Part shown: in pieces, positions 16,161 to 25,156 of the stretch
How the letters are laid out: each line of letters starts with the position of its first letter
Numbering within the stretch: position 1 is the first letter of the stretch
Source: Chitinophaga sp. HK235
Lineage (GTDB): Bacteria; Bacteroidota; Bacteroidia; Chitinophagales; Chitinophagaceae
Reading direction: 5' to 3'
Length of the DNA stretch: 64,000 nt
Assembly: GCF_018255755.1 (NCBI RefSeq)
Contig: NZ_CP073766.1
Location: forward strand, 2,232,001 to 2,296,000
Notes under the pieces: generated by a model
Seen by the model: the letters and a program-made list of their open reading frames with translations, nothing else
What the model was told of the DNA's origin: nothing
The model's database searches: none
Made by a program: the position numbers and the translations under genes

Positions 16161-17201
16161 ATGCTTATGCGCGAAGGGAAAGACCTTATACTGGCTACTA
16201 AACCCTATGCCAGTGAAATCAGGTCCAGCAGCTGGTTTCATTTATGTACTACACTGGGACTACTTTTAATTGCCCTTACCGGCACCCTCATTATTCCGTT
16301 TTTTGCAGGGAGGTTAGTCACCAGTATTCTTTCAGGTCTGCTGATTGTGCGGATGTTCGTCATCTACCATGATCATCAGCACCATACCATCCTGCAGCAA
16401 TCCCGCGTGGCCAACGCCATCATGACCATTTTCGGCCTGTACATCCTGGCACCCACCAGCATATGGAAACGTTCTCACGATTATCATCACAAGCATAACT
16501 CAAAACTGTTCAGTGCCAGCATTGGCTCCTACCCTATCGCCACCCGGCATAAATTTGAACAGATGAGCCGTAAGGAAAGAAGAGCTTATCTCTTCAGCAG
16601 ACATCCGCTTACCATCCTCGCCGGCTATCTGTCCATGTTCATGATTGGTATGTGTCTGCAGTCATTTCTCAGCAGCCCGCGTAAACACCTGGACAGCCTT
16701 CTCGCCCTGGTATTACATATATCCGGCAGCGTGGCCATCTGTTATTTCCTGGGCTGGCAGACCTGGATGCTTTTTATTCTGATACCTTTTACCATCTCCT
16801 GCTGTATTGGAGCCTACCTGTTTTATGCACAACATAATTTCCCGGGTGTTACCTTTAACGATAATGAAGACTGGTGTTATCACGAGGCCGCTTTGCTGTC
16901 ATCTAGCTATATGCTGATGTCGCCGGTTATGAACTGGTTTACCGCCAACATAGGCTATCACCATATTCACCATCTGAATGCCCGTATCCCTTTCTATCGG
17001 TTACCACAGGCAATGGCCGGGATCCCGGAACTGCAAAATGCCAAAACCACCAGCCTCCGCGTAAAGGATATCATAGCCTGTTGCAGGCTCAAAATATGGG
17101 ACCCTCAACAACAGCGCATGCTCTCGCTCCGCGAAGCTGCTGCACTGAGGAGACGTGGATATCAACCACAGCCAGCTATTGTAACAGAAGCTGTTTCATA
17201 A
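16161..17201 (+). CDS. Membrane fatty acid desaturase
   Basis: The 346-residue membrane protein has the three histidine boxes of the di-iron desaturase superfamily: HDHQHH at 70-75, HDYHHKH at 106-112 and HHIHH at 267-271. Hydrophobic segments lie before the first box and between the second and third. The family introduces double bonds or hydroxyls into acyl chains. It follows the LpxL-like gene on the same strand, so an acyl-lipid remodelling operon is likely. The first of two close methionines was used as start. Confidence 0.88.
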   Translation: MLMREGKDLILATKPYASEIRSSSWFHLCTTLGLLLIALTGTLIIPFFAGRLVTSILSGLLIVRMFVIYHDHQHHTILQQSRVANAIMTIFGLYILAPTSIWKRSHDYHHKHNSKLFSASIGSYPIATRHKFEQMSRKERRAYLFSRHPLTILAGYLSMFMIGMCLQSFLSSPRKHLDSLLALVLHISGSVAICYFLGWQTWMLFILIPFTISCCIGAYLFYAQHNFPGVTFNDNEDWCYHEAALLSSSYMLMSPVMNWFTANIGYHHIHHLNARIPFYRLPQAMAGIPELQNAKTTSLRVKDIIACCRLKIWDPQQQRMLSLREAAALRRRGYQPQPAIVTEAVS

Positions 17202-17217
17202 GTCAATTTATAGCAGC

Positions 17218-17249
17218 AACGGCTGCATAGATGTAAATCTGCAGCCGTT
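17218..17249 (+). terminator. Terminator after the desaturase gene
   Basis: AACGGCTGCA at 17218-17227 pairs with TGCAGCCGTT at 17240-17249, with AGAT/ATCT pairing inside the loop. It is followed by a modest AT-rich tract. Confidence 0.7.
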
Positions 17250-17361
17250 ACTTCAATAATAAATATCCTCTGCCATCTACTGCTTTCAGATCTCTTCCCC
17301 CCTCTATTGATCACAATATTCAGCGGTTTATTCGTGTCTTACTGACAGTTTTAAGCTAATA

Positions 17362-18171
17362 CTACTTCGATTTAAAGAAAAAATTAAAGAACAAAACCTG
17401 ATACTGCGCAGCCTTTGACCAGTATGCATGATCATGCGCACCTTCCCCTTCAATATAGGTATGGGCCACGTGATGCTGGTCGAGGTATTCATGCAGCCGG
17501 CGGTTGTATGACAGAAAAGGATCGGCAGCGCCGCAACTGATAATCAGCTGCTGCTGGCTGAAGACAAAGTACCGGGCATTGTCCAGCACATTATAATATT
17601 TCCATTTTGTGCTGTCTGCTCCTACCAGTTTATCAATACCGAAATCCATCACAAACGGGGTGAAGTCCACGGCACCACAAATACTACCCAGTACACCAAA
17701 ATTTGATGATTGTTTTACTCCAATATACAGCGCACCGTGGCCTCCCATACTCCAGCCCATCAGGCCGCGCTGGTCGCGGGATGCTGTGGTGGGATAGTGC
17801 TGATCTATATAACTGACCAGTTCCTGTCCGATGAAGGTTTCATACATACTGTTCTTTCTGACAGGACTGTTGATATACCAGCTGTCAAAACCTCCGTCCG
17901 GGAGAATGAATATGATACCGTACTGATCTGCCATTTCCGGCAAAGCCGGAATGTCTTCTTTCAAAGTTCTGTCGGGGTTGCCGCTGTATCCGTGAAGTAC
18001 ATATACCGTCGGAAAACGTTGTCCTGCCTTCTTCTGAGCAGGAGATACAACGAGGGTCCTGATGGGTTTGTTCATTGCATTACTGAAAACAGCAACAGTA
18101 TCTACAGTGGCGGCCTTCACAAACAGAACCGGCACCAGCAACAACCACAGAGTAATAATCGGATGTTTCAT
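17362..18171 (-). CDS. Secreted esterase (alpha/beta hydrolase, EstA/esterase D-like)
   Basis: The 269-residue protein has a signal peptide (about residues 1-20). HGYSGN (oxyanion loop) is near residue 60 and the nucleophile elbow GWSMGG gives Ser141. A late EGAHDHAYW motif supplies the histidine. It fits the esterase-D/tributyrin esterase group, which hydrolyses short acyl or feruloyl esters. A periplasmic or extracellular location is likely. Neighbours do not reveal the substrate. Confidence 0.88.
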   Translation of the reverse strand: MKHPIITLWLLLVPVLFVKAATVDTVAVFSNAMNKPIRTLVVSPAQKKAGQRFPTVYVLHGYSGNPDRTLKEDIPALPEMADQYGIIFILPDGGFDSWYINSPVRKNSMYETFIGQELVSYIDQHYPTTASRDQRGLMGWSMGGHGALYIGVKQSSNFGVLGSICGAVDFTPFVMDFGIDKLVGADSTKWKYYNVLDNARYFVFSQQQLIISCGAADPFLSYNRRLHEYLDQHHVAHTYIEGEGAHDHAYWSKAAQYQVLFFNFFFKSK

Positions 18172-18220
18172 GTGTATTATATTTAAAAATTGATTACAGG
18201 TATTTATGTCCGCAGGAGTC

Positions 18221-19099
18221 TTATGATTTGCCGGGTTTCAGATGGGCAGCTATAATACCGCTAATAATCAGGGCTACGCCCAGACATTGCAGGGTACTGA
18301 CAGGTTCCTGCAAAAAAATATAGGCGCAACCGATAGAGACCGGTATTTCCACCGCCGAAAGGATACTTCCTGTTCCTATGCCCACTTTCGGGAACCCTTT
18401 ACTAAACAGCACAGGCGGCAATATAGTTCCGAATGTAGCCAGGAACAGCCCCCATTTCCAGAATATATCGGGCCGGAAGTCAACTACAATCTGTCTGTTC
18501 CAGAAAACAAGAATGGCCAGCAGGCCGCCCAATACGAGGTACATCGACTTCCGGATCACCGGCAGTTCAAGTGCAAGGCTGTTGGAGACACCCATCGCAA
18601 CGGTATAACTCACAGCGGCGAGCATACCAAACAGGACACCTCTCCAGTCAGGTATAAAACGGGATTCGTACACTCCAGTAGCCAATATGGTACCTGCCAG
18701 GACAATAACAATGGCCACAATCCGGGGCCATGCAGGCGTTTCACGTTTTCTGAAACTCTCGAAGACTATACCCATCCAGATAGTCTGCATCAGCAGGATG
18801 ATACAAACAGATACCGGCAGATACTGCACAGAGAGGTAATAGAAGGTGCTGGTAAGCCCTAGGGAAGTCCCACCGGCAATGAGCCTGATTTTTTCTGATG
18901 ACGGCAGCCGCATTGCCTGTTTCCCTCGGGGTGAAAAAAACTGGAAGAGAAACAGAAATAAGAATCCTGTCAGGAACTGGGAAAATGTGACAGCACCGGT
19001 AGTATAACCCTGCTGTCCTGCGATTTTTACAAAAGTGGCCAGTACACCATAGCTTGCAGCCCCCATCACTACAAAGAAGGCACCTTTGAGTCTATTCAT
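18221..19099 (-). CDS. EamA/DMT-family transporter
   Basis: The 292-residue protein is almost entirely hydrophobic, with about ten predicted transmembrane helices arranged as two EamA repeats (about residues 5-140 and 155-288). GTILATGVY and EIPVSIGCAYIFLQEP are typical repeat-end motifs. The family exports amino acids and other metabolites. The Crp-family gene lies 105 bp upstream on the same strand and may control it. Confidence 0.9.
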   Translation of the reverse strand: MNRLKGAFFVVMGAASYGVLATFVKIAGQQGYTTGAVTFSQFLTGFLFLFLFQFFSPRGKQAMRLPSSEKIRLIAGGTSLGLTSTFYYLSVQYLPVSVCIILLMQTIWMGIVFESFRKRETPAWPRIVAIVIVLAGTILATGVYESRFIPDWRGVLFGMLAAVSYTVAMGVSNSLALELPVIRKSMYLVLGGLLAILVFWNRQIVVDFRPDIFWKWGLFLATFGTILPPVLFSKGFPKVGIGTGSILSAVEIPVSIGCAYIFLQEPVSTLQCLGVALIISGIIAAHLKPGKS

Positions 19100-19204
19100 G
19101 AAAAAATAACCGTTTAAGAATTCGCCCGCTTTTCAAAAGCGTAAGGCAAAACTAGAACGGTCACAAGGAATAAACATATACATATGTTGATGCCGGGGAA
19201 AATT

Positions 19205-19786
19205 TTACAACTCCTTGCGGATACGGCTCAGCTGTGTAGGCGTAACTCCCAGGAAGGCAGCAATATGATGTTGACGGAGGCGTTTCGCCAAAGCTGGGTT
19301 GTTTTGAATGAAGTCAAGGTAACGTTCTTTGGCCGTGAGATATTTAAGGGTTATTTCCAGCTCTTCTTTCCGGGCCACCCAGTTTTCTTCGAGATAGTTG
19401 ATCCAGAAAAAGGCCAGGTCTGTATGGTTATGCATCAGCTGTTTAAACTGATCGAATTGAAATTCTATCAGTAGTGTATCTTCCAGGGCTTCGATGGCAA
19501 ACATACTGGGCACCTTTTTTACCAGCGCTGCTGTAGATGCCACAAACGAATTTTCAGCAAAAAATCGCTTTATAACAATATCTCCGTTTTCCTGTATTCT
19601 GTAGTACGACAGCAATCCCCGGCTGATATAAGCAATCTTCTGAGGGATGTCTTCCTGTGCCAGGTACAGATCATGTTTTTTCAACTCCCTGAAATGAAGA
19701 TGCTCTGTAAATGCTTTTTTTGCATCCCCGGAAAGCGGAGCATATAGCTCCATAGCCGCAAAGAAATCGGTTAACCTGTTATCCAT
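19205..19786 (-). CDS. Crp/Fnr-family transcriptional regulator
   Basis: The 193-residue protein has a cyclic-nucleotide-binding-like beta-roll at about residues 20-120. A C-terminal winged helix follows, with HIAAFLGVTPTQLSRIRKEL as its last helix-turn-helix, the usual end of Bacteroidota Crp homologues. The full set of cAMP contact residues is not obvious, so the ligand is uncertain. It precedes the EamA transporter gene on the same strand. Confidence 0.9.
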   Translation of the reverse strand: MDNRLTDFFAAMELYAPLSGDAKKAFTEHLHFRELKKHDLYLAQEDIPQKIAYISRGLLSYYRIQENGDIVIKRFFAENSFVASTAALVKKVPSMFAIEALEDTLLIEFQFDQFKQLMHNHTDLAFFWINYLEENWVARKEELEITLKYLTAKERYLDFIQNNPALAKRLRQHHIAAFLGVTPTQLSRIRKEL

Positions 19787-20108
19787 AGGATGCCAATGTA
19801 ATTATTATTTTAGTGATTCGAATATCTTCCGACTTTTTGACCAATTGTTTTTCATTTTTTTTTGTATTTTTAGATAGTGATACATTGATCAGATTAACCC
19901 GTTGCTTATGTTTGTTTTGAAAAGTTATACCCGATTTTATCACCTGTCAACTCTATTCTTCACGTAAAGTATAGCCACGTTTTCCACAGGGATATATAAA
20001 AAATGTTATAGCAGGCGATCTTCCGTTGTGCTGAATTTACTGCGCTGAATAACCCGCCCATGGCCATATCTCATGATTAAAGACAGGGAGGATTTACCAT
20101 TAAATGTT
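19787..20108. other. Intergenic region before the lanthipeptide-like gene
   Basis: This region of about 320 bases is AT-rich and lies between divergent genes. It should carry the promoters for the Crp gene and the small precursor gene. I see no RNA gene or repeat in it. Confidence 0.4.
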
Positions 20109-20273
20109 ATGAAAATGAAAAAGAAAAAAATCGCGTTGTCAAAAAAACTGATGCTCAACAAAACAACCGTCAAATCACTGAGTGAACAAAAAGATCAATC
20201 AGAAGGTCGTATTTCCTATCACACTTTTATTAATTGTGATGAGGAAGCCCGCAGGAACGGCTATTTCTGTTAA
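20109..20273 (+). CDS. Orphan class I lanthipeptide-like precursor peptide
   Basis: The 54-residue peptide begins MKMKKKKIALSKKLMLNKTT. A lysine-rich start followed by LxLNKxTVxSL is the leader pattern I know from Bacteroidota class I lanthipeptide precursors. The C-terminal part after about residue 32 has Ser, Thr and two Cys (INC and the final YFC), which could form lanthionine rings. No LanB, LanC, protease or ABC exporter gene is visible within the window. A start 12 codons upstream is possible but the lysine-rich start fits the family better. A strong terminator lies about 95 bp downstream. Confidence 0.6.
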   Translation: MKMKKKKIALSKKLMLNKTTVKSLSEQKDQSEGRISYHTFINCDEEARRNGYFC

Positions 20274-20367
20274 AAACATCCGCTGACTAATTTTTTGTCC
20301 GAAGAAAAATCCTGGTCTATAGCAGATCAGATTGCTTCGACATTTTTGAATGCAGCCGATTTGATTG

Positions 20368-20401
20368 CAGAAAAGCAGCACATGTCTGTGCTGCTTTTCT
20401 G
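20368..20401 (+). terminator. Strong terminator after the precursor gene
   Basis: CAGAAAAGCAGCACA at 20368-20382 pairs with TGTGCTGCTTTTCTG at 20387-20401 around TGTC, a 15-bp perfect stem, followed by TAGCTTTTG. It makes the precursor gene a self-contained short transcript. Confidence 0.8.
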
Positions 20402-20535
20402 TAGCTTTTGTATTGTTTGTACCACAACCACCGGAATTTGCCCATTTCGTCACATTATTTACACCTTTCACCACATGTAACAACCCTCTTCGCTGCTTTT
20501 CTATAACATTGTCCAACCTTACCAAAACCAGGTTT

Positions 20536-22062
20536 ATGCGACAATTCATTATTGGAATAATATGCCTGATCTCAGTCAGCATACAGGCCCAGCAACGGGA
20601 TACCCTCCTGGGAACTTACTTTGCCGCCCTCTCTGCCCATCATCTCTATGATGGCAATATTGCATTAGCAGAAAAGGGACATAAAGTATACTCCTATTCA
20701 GGTGGATATGCAGATTATGCCGCTCAAAAACCAAATACAGCACAATCGCGCTTTAATCTTGCATCTGTTTCAAAGATATTTACCTCCACAGCTATCCTTC
20801 AATTGAAAGACAAAAGAAAGCTGAAGCTGAATGATGAGGTTGCAAAGTACCTTCCCTCCTTCCCTTTTAAAGGAGTCACCATCCGCCATTTGCTTACACA
20901 TACTTCCGGCTTGCCTAACCTTGAGCTGTATGAAGAAGTAATTAAGCAATACCCTGATTCTGTAATTTCCAACGCTGCTATTTTACCACTGCTCAGGCAA
21001 TGGAAGAAAGGACTTTACTTTACACCGGGAGATCAATTTCGTTATTGTAATACCAACTACACGCTGTTAGCCTTAATAACAGAAAAAATTACAGGAGTTC
21101 CCTTTCCTGCCTATCTCGAGAAAAATATTTTCATACCAGCCTGTATGAAAGATACATATGTATCGATATATGGCAGTAACAAAGATCCTCTCCGTGTAAA
21201 GCAGCAGATAAAACCCACTTATTATGATTCAGTATACCTCCCTGCTGATCAGGTTAAGCGTTATCGGTACAGTGAATACAATAACCAGGCAAGCATAGGT
21301 CCTTCCAATATCATTACCACCATGGATGATATGATAAAATTCGACGATGCTTTCTTTAGCGGGAAACTGTTATCATTGTCCACTATTGAAGAAGCTATTA
21401 CTCCTGTAAAGCTGAATAACGGTAAGGAACATACTGAACAGATGGATACCATGCTGGGCGAAGGTACAGGCCAGTATGGGCTGGGCTGGGAAATATTTAA
21501 TCTGCCGGCTTATGGAAAAGGTGTTGGCCATGGAGGATTTAAATTCGGACTGGCCACTTTCTATTATCACAACCTTAGCCGAAAACAAATGCTGGTGGCC
21601 TATACCAATGGCAACAGCAAATTCGGGGATAATGTAACCTCCTGTTTTTACATGCTGAATAACCATCCTCCCCTACCGCTTGATTTCAAGACATCTGCGG
21701 TACGCGCGTATGCCAAAGCACTGATGGAACAGGGACCAGATCATGCTGCCTGTATGCTCCATCTCTATATGGCTGATACCACACACTATTATTTTAGTAC
21801 CAGAGAGATGAACTTTCTTGGATATGATTTCCTGTATGAATCCAATAACAAAGAGCATCAACAATGGTCGCTGGAAACATTTAAACTCAACACCTTTCTG
21901 GACCCCGCCAACTTCAACACCTACGATAGTTATGGAGAAGCCCTGCTGGAATGCGGGCACAGAGAGGATGCCGTGAGTATGTACAGGAAGTCACTAGAAT
22001 TGAATCCGATCAGCGAAGATGGGATCAGGGCGATGAAGAAACTGGGATTGATGAGGGAATAG
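20536..22062 (+). CDS. Serine hydrolase (beta-lactamase/CubicO type) with C-terminal TPR
   Basis: The 508-residue protein has a signal peptide (about 1-18). The penicillin-binding fold shows Ser77-x-x-Lys80 (ASVSK), Tyr170-x-Asn172 (YCN) and His332-Gly-Gly, the three motifs of class C beta-lactamase-like hydrolases. After about residue 400 the sequence changes, and the last 40 residues form a TPR-like pair (YGEALLECGHREDAVSMYRK). Likely a periplasmic D-amino-acid peptidase or esterase. The start at 20536 was chosen for the signal peptide, since an upstream in-frame ATG falls inside the terminator. Confidence 0.9.
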   Translation: MRQFIIGIICLISVSIQAQQRDTLLGTYFAALSAHHLYDGNIALAEKGHKVYSYSGGYADYAAQKPNTAQSRFNLASVSKIFTSTAILQLKDKRKLKLNDEVAKYLPSFPFKGVTIRHLLTHTSGLPNLELYEEVIKQYPDSVISNAAILPLLRQWKKGLYFTPGDQFRYCNTNYTLLALITEKITGVPFPAYLEKNIFIPACMKDTYVSIYGSNKDPLRVKQQIKPTYYDSVYLPADQVKRYRYSEYNNQASIGPSNIITTMDDMIKFDDAFFSGKLLSLSTIEEAITPVKLNNGKEHTEQMDTMLGEGTGQYGLGWEIFNLPAYGKGVGHGGFKFGLATFYYHNLSRKQMLVAYTNGNSKFGDNVTSCFYMLNNHPPLPLDFKTSAVRAYAKALMEQGPDHAACMLHLYMADTTHYYFSTREMNFLGYDFLYESNNKEHQQWSLETFKLNTFLDPANFNTYDSYGEALLECGHREDAVSMYRKSLELNPISEDGIRAMKKLGLMRE

Positions 22063-22096
22063 TTATTGGTGAGTTAACAACGCCTTCTAAAATGGA

Positions 22097-22128
22097 GAAG
22101 AGCCACCATACATAAGCGGTGGCCCTTC
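22097..22128. terminator. Shared hairpin between hydrolase and pseudogene
   Basis: GAAGAGCCACC at 22097-22107 pairs with GGTGGCCCTTC at 22118-22128 with one mismatch. It lies between the stop of the serine hydrolase and the convergent pseudogene. Confidence 0.65.
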
Positions 22129-22135
22129 TTGATTA

Positions 22136-22724
22136 TTAATTGGGATACGTATAAAACACAGGCCCATTTTTCGAAGTCCAGTATCCGGGAAAGCTGCCAA
22201 TCGTAGTGGCAGGTGTATAATAGTGATCTTTGCCGGAATCGCTGTAAAACTCGTAGATGGGAACAGTGCCATCTACCTGGGTTTTAAAGGCATAGAAAGA
22301 TACGCCTTCATTTCTCCAATCACCGCCACTAACGCCACCCATCGTGATACATGTTCACCTGTGCTGGGTCTTGAATAACAATATACCGGATAAGCACCAT
22401 CTACCGATATTTTATGTGCTCTGAAAAGGGGGCCTTCAAGGGTCCAGTATGGGTCATGAACTGTGGTGGCGTCAATATAGTGGTCTGCATCCTGTGAATT
22501 GACGTAGCTATACATTTGGGAGATCGTCTCATCGCAGGTACGCACATTAAAAGTAGAAGTCAGCACAGTCCTTGCGATGCTATGATCGCTAAGGTAGCGG
22601 AGTCTGTAAGACAATATTGCCCCTCTGGAATTAATGCTATATTTTCCGCCCTAAAGTTTACAAAGCCATCATAACCGGTAATAGCTGTAACCGCGTCTGC
22701 ACCGGAACCGCCGTTTGTATACAT
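22136..22724 (-). pseudogene. Frameshifted DUF5648-like protein
   Basis: Three overlapping minus-strand frames carry parts of one protein. The first starts at 22724 (MYTNGGSGADAVTAI) and ends at a stop after IIASQGLC. The second carries TSTFNVRTCDETISQ, HYIDATTVHDPYWTLEGPLF and YPVYCYSRPSTGEH. The third carries SGGDWRNEGVSFYAF, VPIYEFYSDSGKDHYYT and GPVFYTYP. The repeated vY.FY...G.HyYT and egv.FyaY motifs are those of DUF5648-type repeats. At least two frameshifts are needed to join them. No signal peptide is visible in the preserved start. Confidence 0.7.
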
Positions 22725-22988
22725 ATGGTATAAATAGTGAGTAAAAAGAAGTGAAACTTGCTCCTGTACTAGATTAGCTTAAATCAAACGGTGCATAGGA
22801 TTACTTTGGGTTCATTTAACAATTGATACCAGGACATCTTTGTTCGATAAGACAGAAATGATCGATCGTATACATTGCAAAAACAGGGATCATGAATAGT
22901 TTCAGCCTAATATGAAACGACATTTTTTGATCTGTGTCAGATTTTCCCACGGCTAAATAGAATACATTCGCGTAAAGGAATAACAGCA

Positions 22989-23549
22989 ATGTCTGAAGTT
23001 TTAAATGATATCATTACCCCGCGTTTGATACTGCGATTACTCGGAGAAGAAGTCACCAGCGCCTGCCTTGACAATAACCTGGAAACAGCTCAACAATTGC
23101 TGCATGCTGCCATTCCAGCGGAATTTCTCAGTGAACTCAATAGCCTTCAAAATGACCGCCGCCAGCTCCAGGAAGATCCGGCATATAGGCCGTGGGCATC
23201 CAGGGCTATCCTGCTAAAAGACGAAATGAAAACGATCGGTTTGGTACGTTTCCATAGTAGTCCGGATCTTCAAGCTGACAAGCCATATAGAAAAGGATCC
23301 GTAGAATTGGGATACCACATTTTTTCAGACTATAGAAGAAAAGGATATGCGCGTGAGACTATCCTGGGGCTTATTGATTGGGCTGCAGAACATTTTTCCG
23401 TGCACCGTTTTATTGTTTCCATTTCACCGGAAAATTTACCCTCTTTAGAACTTGCCCGGTCTTTTGGTTTTATCAAAACAGATGAGGTGATGGATGAAAT
23501 AGATGGCCTGGAATATGTCTACCTGCTGGACCGACAGCATAATGCCTGA
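22989..23549 (+). CDS. GNAT N-acetyltransferase (RimJ/RimL type)
   Basis: The 186-residue protein opens with ITPRLILRLL, the usual start of RimJ/RimL-type acetyltransferases. The acetyl-CoA loop is YHIFSDYRRKGYARETI near residue 111, and the C-terminal SPENLPSLELARSFGF block is typical. The 22725-22988 region before it shows no gene. The acceptor substrate is unknown. Confidence 0.85.
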   Translation: MSEVLNDIITPRLILRLLGEEVTSACLDNNLETAQQLLHAAIPAEFLSELNSLQNDRRQLQEDPAYRPWASRAILLKDEMKTIGLVRFHSSPDLQADKPYRKGSVELGYHIFSDYRRKGYARETILGLIDWAAEHFSVHRFIVSISPENLPSLELARSFGFIKTDEVMDEIDGLEYVYLLDRQHNA

Positions 23550-23594
23550 CGCTGTTTACAGGAGGGAATGGCATTAGCATTTTTAAAGCAATAC

Positions 23595-23634
23595 ATTTAA
23601 GCATTTGCTTAAATACTAAATAGTTTTATCTTTA
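23595..23634 (+). promoter_or_regulatory. Promoter and operator of the ArsR-merTP operon
   Basis: A perfect dyad, ATTTAAGC at 23595-23602 and GCTTAAAT at 23607-23614, overlaps TTTG at 23604-23607. TATCTTTA at 23627-23634 is a near-consensus -7 element 19 bp further on. A repressor bound at the dyad would block the promoter, fitting the ArsR-family gene that follows 17 bp later. Confidence 0.75.
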
Positions 23635-23651
23635 CAGTAAAGAATATCCTT

Positions 23652-24032
23652 ATGGAGGGAAAAAATATTTGCATTCGTGAGCAGGCAAACCCGGTACAGA
23701 TAAATGATTGCAGACAAAAAGTGGCCGCGAATGAGAGTGCGTTTGCGCAACTTTCGGGTATTTTATCCCTGGCAGGCAATGATGTCAGGTTGAAAATCCT
23801 ATACCTGCTGGAAGAAGAGAAAGAGCTTTGCCCCTGTGATCTGAGTGATATTCTGGGTATGAGCATCCCCGCCATTTCCCAACACCTGCGCAAAATGAAG
23901 GATGGTAACATCGTTGAATCCCGCAAAGTAGGACAAACCATTCTCTATTCTATAAGGGCGGAACATTTTAAGCTGCTGCGCCCATTCTTTAAGATCATCA
24001 ATCAAATGAATTTAAAAGCTGAAACAACATGA
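23652..24032 (+). CDS. ArsR/SmtB-family metal-sensing repressor
   Basis: The 126-residue winged-helix protein has the ArsR helix-turn-helix LSDILGMSIPAISQHLRKMK at about residues 64-83. Just before it, ELCPCDL supplies Cys60 and Cys62, the ELCVCDL-type alpha-3 metal site of ArsR/CadC proteins. Cys7 and Cys20 in the N-terminal extension could complete a thiol site. It overlaps the MerTP gene by 4 bp (ATGA at 24029). It probably represses the operon until a thiophilic metal such as Hg(II) binds. Confidence 0.9.
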   Translation: MEGKNICIREQANPVQINDCRQKVAANESAFAQLSGILSLAGNDVRLKILYLLEEEKELCPCDLSDILGMSIPAISQHLRKMKDGNIVESRKVGQTILYSIRAEHFKLLRPFFKIINQMNLKAETT

Positions 24033-24631
24033 GTAGCGGGAAGAATAGTAAAGTTTTACTTGGTTCAGGTCTTTTACTTGCGGTAACATCGTCACTTTGC
24101 TGCATTGTGCCGCTGCTGGCTATAATAGGCGGTGCAGGTGGAACAGTTGCGGCATTTAGCTGGGCTGCACCCCTGCGGCCTTATTTGCTGGGCGCGACGT
24201 TGTTGGTTTTAGGGTTCGCATTCTATCGGGCTTATAAGCCCCGCCCCAAAGATGCCTGTGGCTGTGCTGATGAAGGGAAAAAAAGCTGGTTACAATCAAA
24301 AGCCTTTCTTTGGATGATCACCGGGGTTTCTGTTTTACTGTCAACCTTTCCCTATTATGCCAAATATCTTCAACCCAAAGCATCCGGGCAAGAGATGGCC
24401 GTCAGTAATCCGACCAGCTTACAGCAGGTGGTACTCCATATACAGGGCATGAGCTGTGAAGCCTGTGAAGGGCATGTAAATAATGTTTTAGTGCAAAAGA
24501 AAGGAGTACGGCAGGTCAATACCTCTTATGCTAAAGGTATATCAATAGTGACATTTGACAGTATACAAATATCCTTTCAACAGCTGGCCACCGCAGTAGA
24601 GCGTGAAACAGGCTATAAAGTAATACAGTAA
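24029..24631 (+). CDS. merTP: MerTP-type mercuric transport fusion protein
   Basis: The 200-residue protein combines a MerT-like membrane part with a MerP-like domain. The vicinal pair Cys24-Cys25 lies in the first helix (SSLCCIVPLL) and a second cysteine pair lies in the cytoplasmic loop (Cys77, Cys79 in DACGCADE). After a third helix, the C-terminal HMA domain carries GMSCEACEGHV (Cys143, Cys146). Such fusions import Hg(II) to a cytoplasmic mercuric reductase in Bacteroidota. No merA gene is present in the operon or elsewhere in the window. Confidence 0.88.
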   Translation: MSSGKNSKVLLGSGLLLAVTSSLCCIVPLLAIIGGAGGTVAAFSWAAPLRPYLLGATLLVLGFAFYRAYKPRPKDACGCADEGKKSWLQSKAFLWMITGVSVLLSTFPYYAKYLQPKASGQEMAVSNPTSLQQVVLHIQGMSCEACEGHVNNVLVQKKGVRQVNTSYAKGISIVTFDSIQISFQQLATAVERETGYKVIQ

Positions 24632-24677
24632 GACTGTTATTGAGTAGGGAATTCGTAAACAATAAAAACTATAATCT

Positions 24678-24893
24678 ATGTCTGTTCCAGTCATTCAGTT
24701 AAAATCAGTTCTTACCTGTCCAAACTGTGGGTATCAAAAGGAAGAAACAATGCCCACCAATGCCTGTCAGTATTTCTATGAGTGCGAAAATTGCCATCAG
24801 CGTATAAAGCCCAAAACCGGCGACTGCTGCGTATATTGCAGTTATGGTACCGTGAAATGCCCACCAATACAGCAAGGTAATTGCTGCTGCTAA
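24678..24893 (+). CDS. Small cysteine-rich zinc-ribbon protein (GDCCVxCSYG type)
   Basis: The 71-residue protein has CPNCGYQ and CENCHQR pairs forming a zinc-ribbon, followed by GDCCVYCSYGTVKCPPIQ and a terminal CCC. I recall this motif family next to merTP in Bacteroidota, where its role is not established. It lies 46 bp after merTP on the same strand, so it is probably the last gene of the operon. It may chelate or hand over the metal; this is inference. Confidence 0.8.
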   Translation: MSVPVIQLKSVLTCPNCGYQKEETMPTNACQYFYECENCHQRIKPKTGDCCVYCSYGTVKCPPIQQGNCCC

Positions 24894-25156
24894 AAAACAA
24901 CCTAAGCGCTCGTTGTTCAACAGAAGTCGCAAGACTCCACATTTTAAAATAAATTTACATGTGAAATTATTACAATAAAAAATTCAATCAGTGAATGAAG
25001 AACCAAAGCTATGAGGTAAACGTTTAACCCTAAAGTACAGGACTGGTTACACCAACATACATTATGTTTCAATAATTTACTTGTTAATCATTGCTGTACA
25101 AGTTCTTTTAAGTAAATTAGGAATACTAACCGTCACCCAAAAAAATCATAAACTAC

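Noticed and set aside
20295..20480. Small TTG-started frame after the lanthipeptide-like gene
   Set aside because: It runs through the 15-bp terminator stem, and the part after it is low-quality Cys/Phe-rich sequence. No family was recognised.
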